From contig JAANXI010000147.1 of the NCBI GenBank assembly GCA_018263365.1, positions 1 through 10,516 on the forward strand: a DNA stretch of 10,516 nucleotides, in the 5' to 3' direction. Below are positions 7,101 to 10,516 of the stretch, one piece after another. This DNA comes from Fidelibacterota bacterium (GTDB taxonomy: Bacteria > Fidelibacterota > JAANXI01). Each line of letters begins with the position of its first letter. The stretch's first letter is position 1. The notes beneath the pieces are model-generated. The model searched no databases. It worked only from the letters and a program-made list of their open reading frames with translations, and was not told the origin of the DNA. A program made the translations under genes and the position numbers.

Positions 7101-7713
7101 ATTATTTTATATTATCGCATTTGCGCTTGGAGCGTTTCTGGTCACTGATTTTGCGCTAGCGCAGCCCAACTCCAACTCCGGGAAGTCCCGCTGGTCTATT
7201 CGGTCCTTCGATATGGGATTGACAAACCGGGGGATTTCAGTGGGGGGAACGTGGCGCCATCACTGGAACAGGGTTCAAAGCACACCGTTGCAGTTCAATC
7301 TGCTGTTCTACAGAGATTCGGATAAAATTCCTGTTTATGATTATTATTCTGGTCAGTCGATTGATACGCAGACGAAAAAAGTGATGTTTTTAAACATGCG
7401 TACTGGCTATCAGCACCGGGTATGGGCGGATGCGATTGCGGCGAATGTGCGTCCGTACTTGCTTGTTACGGGCGGGCCGGCTCTGGCCATAAACCCTGCC
7501 AATGTTGGCGGGTTCTTTGAGCGCTGGGGAAAAACCACGCTGAGTTACACCGCCAACCTGTTTGCCGGAGGCGGAGTTGATTTTGTCTATAGCCGATCAA
7601 GCCAGTTTTCTGTCACTCTCGGGTATGAAATTATGTATTTCCCCGCTCAGGTCGATGGTGTGCAAAATTACAGTGGCGTTGTCGTGATGCTCAGTTTTGG
7701 GGAGCGGTTGTAA
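7090..7713 (+). CDS. Exported protein of unknown function, possible small outer-membrane beta-barrel
   Basis: ATG 7090, eleven bases before the end of the RsbW-like gene, is chosen over ATG 7024 because it puts a clean signal peptide at the front: KRK, a hydrophobic run, and a cleavage site after ALA at residue 24, followed by Gln. The 207-residue product then shows many alternating polar and hydrophobic stretches rich in Gly, Tyr, Phe and Trp (for example MGLTNRGISVGGTWRHHW, FLNMRTGYQHRVW, SYTANLFAGGGVDFVY, FSVTLGYEIMYF), as in eight-strand barrels, and ends with VVVMLSFGERL. The final residue is Leu, not the Phe common in barrels. I do not recognise the family. No good ribosome site is seen, and translation is probably coupled to the upstream gene. 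Confidence 0.75.
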   Translation: MKRKLFYIIAFALGAFLVTDFALAQPNSNSGKSRWSIRSFDMGLTNRGISVGGTWRHHWNRVQSTPLQFNLLFYRDSDKIPVYDYYSGQSIDTQTKKVMFLNMRTGYQHRVWADAIAANVRPYLLVTGGPALAINPANVGGFFERWGKTTLSYTANLFAGGGVDFVYSRSSQFSVTLGYEIMYFPAQVDGVQNYSGVVVMLSFGERL

Positions 7714-7721
7714 CTGTATTC

Positions 7722-8468
7722 ATGCCCGATCGTACTCTTTTTTACGCACCAATTCATGTGACTTCCGGTGATATTTTCCAGATTTCTGGTGCTGAATTTA
7801 ACCATATTATCAAGGTGTTACGGAAATCAGCTAATGATACAATTGAAGTCGTGAACGGGACAGGTGACGTAATCCATGCGACCATCACTGAGGTGAAGAA
7901 AGACTCTGTCACCTGTCGCGCTGAGGAGGCCAATACCCTGGATACGGAATTACCGATACAGGTGACATTGGCAGTTGGATTGATAAAGAATCAGCGGTAT
8001 GAATGGATGGCAGAAAAGGCGACCGAGTTAGGTGTGACTTCGATTCAACCACTGCAGACGGATCGGGTTGTCCGTTCGGGGTTTCGCAAAGATCGCCTGG
8101 AGAAGAAAATTATCGCGGCGATGAAACAATCGGAGCGGGCCGTCCTCCCCCGGATCTTTGAGCCGGTTGAATTATCGGAGTATCTCACCAACAATCCGCA
8201 ATCGCACCTTGTTTATGCCTCTCAAAATCCCGAATATCCTATGTTGAGTAATTATTGTACTCAACATAATTTTGAGGATATAACAATCCTGATAGGGCCG
8301 GAAGGCGGATGGAGCGACGCCGAATTTGAACTCTTTCGGAAACACGACGTTTTGCCAGTACATCTGGGCCGGCGGCGGTTGCGCACCGAGACAGCCGCAA
8401 TTGCAGCGATAAGCCAGGTTGCGTTCTTATATGAATCGAAACAAATCCAAGCGGAGGAGATGATATGA
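7722..8468 (+). CDS. rsmE: 16S rRNA (uracil-1498-N3)-methyltransferase RsmE
   Basis: This 248-residue protein has the usual RsmE length and layout. It starts with a PUA-like RNA-binding part (MPDRTLFY, then GAEFNHIIKVLRKSANDTIEVVNG), and the SPOUT-type methyltransferase part follows. Conserved motifs include WMAEKATELGV, MKQSERAVLPRI, IGPEGGWSDAE (G192-W197) and LGRRRLRTETAAIAAIS (from L215), which form the knotted S-adenosylmethionine site. The enzyme methylates N3 of U1498 in helix 44 of 16S rRNA. Most homologues read LGxRILRxETA, so RRRL is a mild variant. The gene begins eight bases after the preceding stop with no near ribosome site (GGGGAG at 7699 is 17 bases away), and overlaps the HIT gene by four bases. 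An 11-bp inverted repeat lies inside it at 8240-8268. Confidence 0.96.
   Translation: MPDRTLFYAPIHVTSGDIFQISGAEFNHIIKVLRKSANDTIEVVNGTGDVIHATITEVKKDSVTCRAEEANTLDTELPIQVTLAVGLIKNQRYEWMAEKATELGVTSIQPLQTDRVVRSGFRKDRLEKKIIAAMKQSERAVLPRIFEPVELSEYLTNNPQSHLVYASQNPEYPMLSNYCTQHNFEDITILIGPEGGWSDAEFELFRKHDVLPVHLGRRRLRTETAAIAAISQVAFLYESKQIQAEEMI
8240..8268. repeat. Perfect 11-bp inverted repeat inside rsmE
   Basis: TATGTTGAGTA (8240-8250) and TACTCAACATA (8258-8268) are exact reverse complements separated by seven bases (ATTATTG). It could form a stable hairpin in the rsmE message. It encodes part of the variable region between the QSER and GPEGGW motifs (around PMLSNYCTQHN). Confidence 0.85.
8453..8459 (+). 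promoter_or_regulatory. Ribosome binding site of the HIT gene
   Basis: GGAGGAG, inside the end of rsmE, lies five bases before ATG 8465. With the ATGA overlap it points to coupled translation of rsmE and the HIT gene. Confidence 0.8.
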
Positions 8469-8809
8469 GCGATTGTATCTTTTGTAAAATAGGTGCGGGA
8501 GACATGGAGAGTGATATCATTTGGGAGAGTGACAGCGCCGTGGGTTTTCGGGATATTAATCCCCAGGCGCCCACGCATATTTTGATCATCCCCCGCGAGC
8601 ATGTGCCGATGATCGCCGACGCGAATGAAGAGCATCAGGAACTGCTGGGTGACTTAATCCTTACGGCAAAGAAGATTGCAGAACAGGAAGGTATTGCCGA
8701 AAACGGCTATCGGCTCGTATTCAACAATGGCGACCACGGCCGGCAGGACGTCTATCATATTCATTTACATTTACTTGGCGGAAGACAACTGACCTGGCCT
8801 CCGGGTTGA
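8465..8809 (+). CDS. hinT: HIT family (HINT-type) nucleotide hydrolase
   Basis: The 114-residue product matches the full length of HINT proteins. Near the start is CIFCKI, with a C4-x-x-C7 pair often seen in bacterial members, followed by FRDINPQAPTHILIIPREHV. The catalytic histidine triad is H98-I-H100-L-H102-L-L, with H100 expected to be the nucleophile, and the C-terminus GGRQLTWPPG is typical of the HINT branch. Such enzymes hydrolyse purine nucleoside phosphoramidates, including adenylated amines, in the cytoplasm; the physiological substrate in bacteria is not well defined. The gene overlaps rsmE by four bases (ATGA) and is followed by SMC after 23 bases, so it lies within an operon. 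The symbol follows E. coli naming and is based on the family only. Confidence 0.94.
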   Translation: MSDCIFCKIGAGDMESDIIWESDSAVGFRDINPQAPTHILIIPREHVPMIADANEEHQELLGDLILTAKKIAEQEGIAENGYRLVFNNGDHGRQDVYHIHLHLLGGRQLTWPPG

Positions 8810-8832
8810 TATAGAAGGCAAATTCTGAATTT

Positions 8833-10516
8833 ATGTATATATCACAACTCGACATCTTTGGATTTAAGTCGTTTGCAAAGAAAACAACCCTGAAATTCGG
8901 CCCGGGTATAACCGGCATTGTCGGGCCGAACGGCTGCGGCAAAACAAATGTGGTGGATGCAATTCGCTGGGTTATGGGTGAGCAGAAAACTACGGTGCTC
9001 CGCAGCGACAGTATGCAGGAGGTTATCTTCAACGGCTCAAAGTCCATGAAGCCCCTTGGCATGTGCGAGGTGTCACTGACCATTCACAATAACAAGGGCA
9101 TCCTGCCGATAGAGTTTAATGATGTGGTGGTTACAAGGCGTTTGTACAGAGATGGACAGAGCGAGTATCTGCTGAATAAAAAGGTCTGCCGCCTCAAAGA
9201 TATCCAGAACCTTTTTGTGGACACCGGGATGGGAGCCGATGCTTATTCGGTTATAGAGCTCAAGATGGTTGAAGACATCCTGAGTGATACCAAAGATGAG
9301 CGCACACGGATGTTCGAGGAGGCGGCCGGCGTCAACAAATACAAACAGGAACGCAGAGCCGCACACCGGAAACTGGACGCGACCAAAGAGGACCTCCTCC
9401 GTCTGAACGATATCCTGTACGAGATTGAGAAAAACGTCAGCTCGTTGAAGCGGCAGATGAAAAAATATGAGCGGTATCAGCGCTATCAGAATGAATTGCA
9501 GACAAAGGAAATCCAGTTAGCATCACATCGACTGTGGGCTATTGACAGAGAACTGGTCCCCTTGCAGGAGCAGTTGGACAAGGGCAAGGATTTCCAGAGC
9601 AGCTCTGCGGAACAGTTAGAAATAGACGAAGCTTTGCAGGATTCGCTGAAACAGAAAATCAAAGCCCAGGAAGCCAAAGTGGAGGAGTTGGACGACCAGC
9701 TGAACGCGCTGGATGAACAAGTCCAGGAATCCCGGCGGAATATTCTGGTGTGGCAGGAGCAGAAAAGTGCCGCAGAAAAATCGCTCGAGCGGTTAAGTCA
9801 GGAAGAAAACAACCTGCAGAACCGCCAGGAACAGACGAAAAAACAAATTCAGGAGCTGGAAGTATCGCTGGAGGAGATTCAGCCGAAACTTGAGGAGGCG
9901 CAAAATCGGTACAACGAACAGCAGGAAAAGTACCAGCAAATTGACGCCCGATATCAACAAATACGGGAGACCTTAAACGAATATCAGGAAGAAAAGATCA
10001 ATTCCATCACGGAATTGGCGGATTTGCGGAATAAGCGCGAGCGGCTGATTGAAAACCGGGATCGCGCCAACGAAGAAATCGACGAACGCCGGCAAAATAT
10101 CGAGAATCTGAGCAAGGAAATCAGCGAAAAGGAAAAAGAGTTGCGCTCGTTGAAGGAAGAGTATGAAGCCTTAACTTCCGACGACGTCGATCGGGAAGAA
10201 CAGGTCCAGGGATTACGGCAGCAACAGGCCGATTTGCAGCAACAAATCGACTCCACACGGGAAAAACTGCTGAAAAAGGAATCCGCTGAGGATGTCCTTC
10301 GGTCAAAGATGGATTTTTACCAGGAACTTATCGAAAACCGGGAAGGGTTTTCATCGGCGGTGCAGTATTTAACCGGGGAAAGCGCTCAGGTTGATGGCAT
10401 CATTGGGACGGTTGCGGATATCCTGCAGGTGGACGATGAATATCAGCTGGCCGTGGAAAACGCGCTGGGCGATCAGGCGGAGTTTTTGCTGGCGGAAGAT
10501 AAAAATGTCGCGAAAA
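8833..10516 (+). CDS. smc: Chromosome partition protein SMC, 3' partial
   Basis: The frame opens at ATG 8833 and runs off the right edge after 561 complete codons. The start MYISQLDIFGFKSFAKKT is the classic SMC N-terminus. The Walker A motif is GPNGCGKTN (G31-N39), followed by VVDAIRWVMGEQ. DTGMGADAYSVIELK and FEEAAGVNKYKQER (from F161) lead into a long Glu/Gln/Arg-rich coiled coil from about 172 to 500. The hinge begins near 505 (GFSSAVQYLTGESAQVDGIIG...AVENALGDQAEF), and the sequence stops there. The return coil and the head half with the ABC signature and Walker B lie outside the window. SMC is a homodimeric ATPase that, with ScpA and ScpB, compacts and separates chromosomes. AGAAGG at 8813-8818 is 14 bases from the start, rather far for a ribosome site. 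Confidence 0.97.
   Translation, partial: MYISQLDIFGFKSFAKKTTLKFGPGITGIVGPNGCGKTNVVDAIRWVMGEQKTTVLRSDSMQEVIFNGSKSMKPLGMCEVSLTIHNNKGILPIEFNDVVVTRRLYRDGQSEYLLNKKVCRLKDIQNLFVDTGMGADAYSVIELKMVEDILSDTKDERTRMFEEAAGVNKYKQERRAAHRKLDATKEDLLRLNDILYEIEKNVSSLKRQMKKYERYQRYQNELQTKEIQLASHRLWAIDRELVPLQEQLDKGKDFQSSSAEQLEIDEALQDSLKQKIKAQEAKVEELDDQLNALDEQVQESRRNILVWQEQKSAAEKSLERLSQEENNLQNRQEQTKKQIQELEVSLEEIQPKLEEAQNRYNEQQEKYQQIDARYQQIRETLNEYQEEKINSITELADLRNKRERLIENRDRANEEIDERRQNIENLSKEISEKEKELRSLKEEYEALTSDDVDREEQVQGLRQQQADLQQQIDSTREKLLKKESAEDVLRSKMDFYQELIENREGFSSAVQYLTGESAQVDGIIGTVADILQVDDEYQLAVENALGDQAEFLLAEDKNVAK

Overview
This window is a fully +-strand bacterial chromosome segment of balanced base composition, with no mobile element, CRISPR array or phage gene visible. 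The organism looks like a Gram-negative bacterium, because there are Sec-exported periplasmic peptidases, a lipoprotein and a small beta-barrel candidate. An affiliation with the FCB group (relatives of Bacteroidota, such as Marinimicrobia, Calditrichota or Balneolota) is inferred, not proven. It rests on the wording of the SMC protein, the M16 peptidase pair, and a tRNA promoter that fits both sigma70 and the Bacteroidota-type TAnnTTTG pattern. Several genes have strong Shine-Dalgarno sites, which argues against core Bacteroidota.

Layout. Positions 1-869 hold the 3' part of a phosphodiester glycosidase gene whose start lies upstream. Positions 985-3836 hold two overlapping genes for an exported M16 metallopeptidase pair: the first subunit keeps the zinc site and the second has lost it but carries the Arg/Tyr pair. 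Positions 3860-4018 are a compact tRNA-Ala(CGC) unit with its own promoter and terminator, followed closely by a small lipoprotein gene. A tRNA-Thr(CGT) lies at 4726-4799, and 51 bases later begins a GAF-GAF-PAS protein that ends in a short phosphoacceptor-like helical segment without a kinase ATPase domain.

After a 249-base gap (6429-6677) comes a tight run of five genes: a stand-alone RsbW-like ATPase, a small exported protein that may be a beta-barrel, the 16S rRNA methyltransferase RsmE, a HIT-family (HINT-type) hydrolase, and the chromosome-structuring protein SMC, which runs off the right edge at about its hinge.

How they may work together. The M16 pair very probably forms one heterodimeric protease in the periplasm. 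The GAF/PAS protein and the RsbW-like protein are the two signalling genes here. Their separated sensor and ATPase parts suggest, without proving, a split or partner-switching arrangement. RsmE, HIT and SMC are housekeeping genes that appear co-transcribed with the RsbW-like gene and the exported protein. I did not find a clear novel defence or mobile system. The most interesting points are the truncated sensor kinase-like protein, the lipoprotein gene placed directly behind a tRNA terminator, and a perfect 11-bp inverted repeat inside rsmE.
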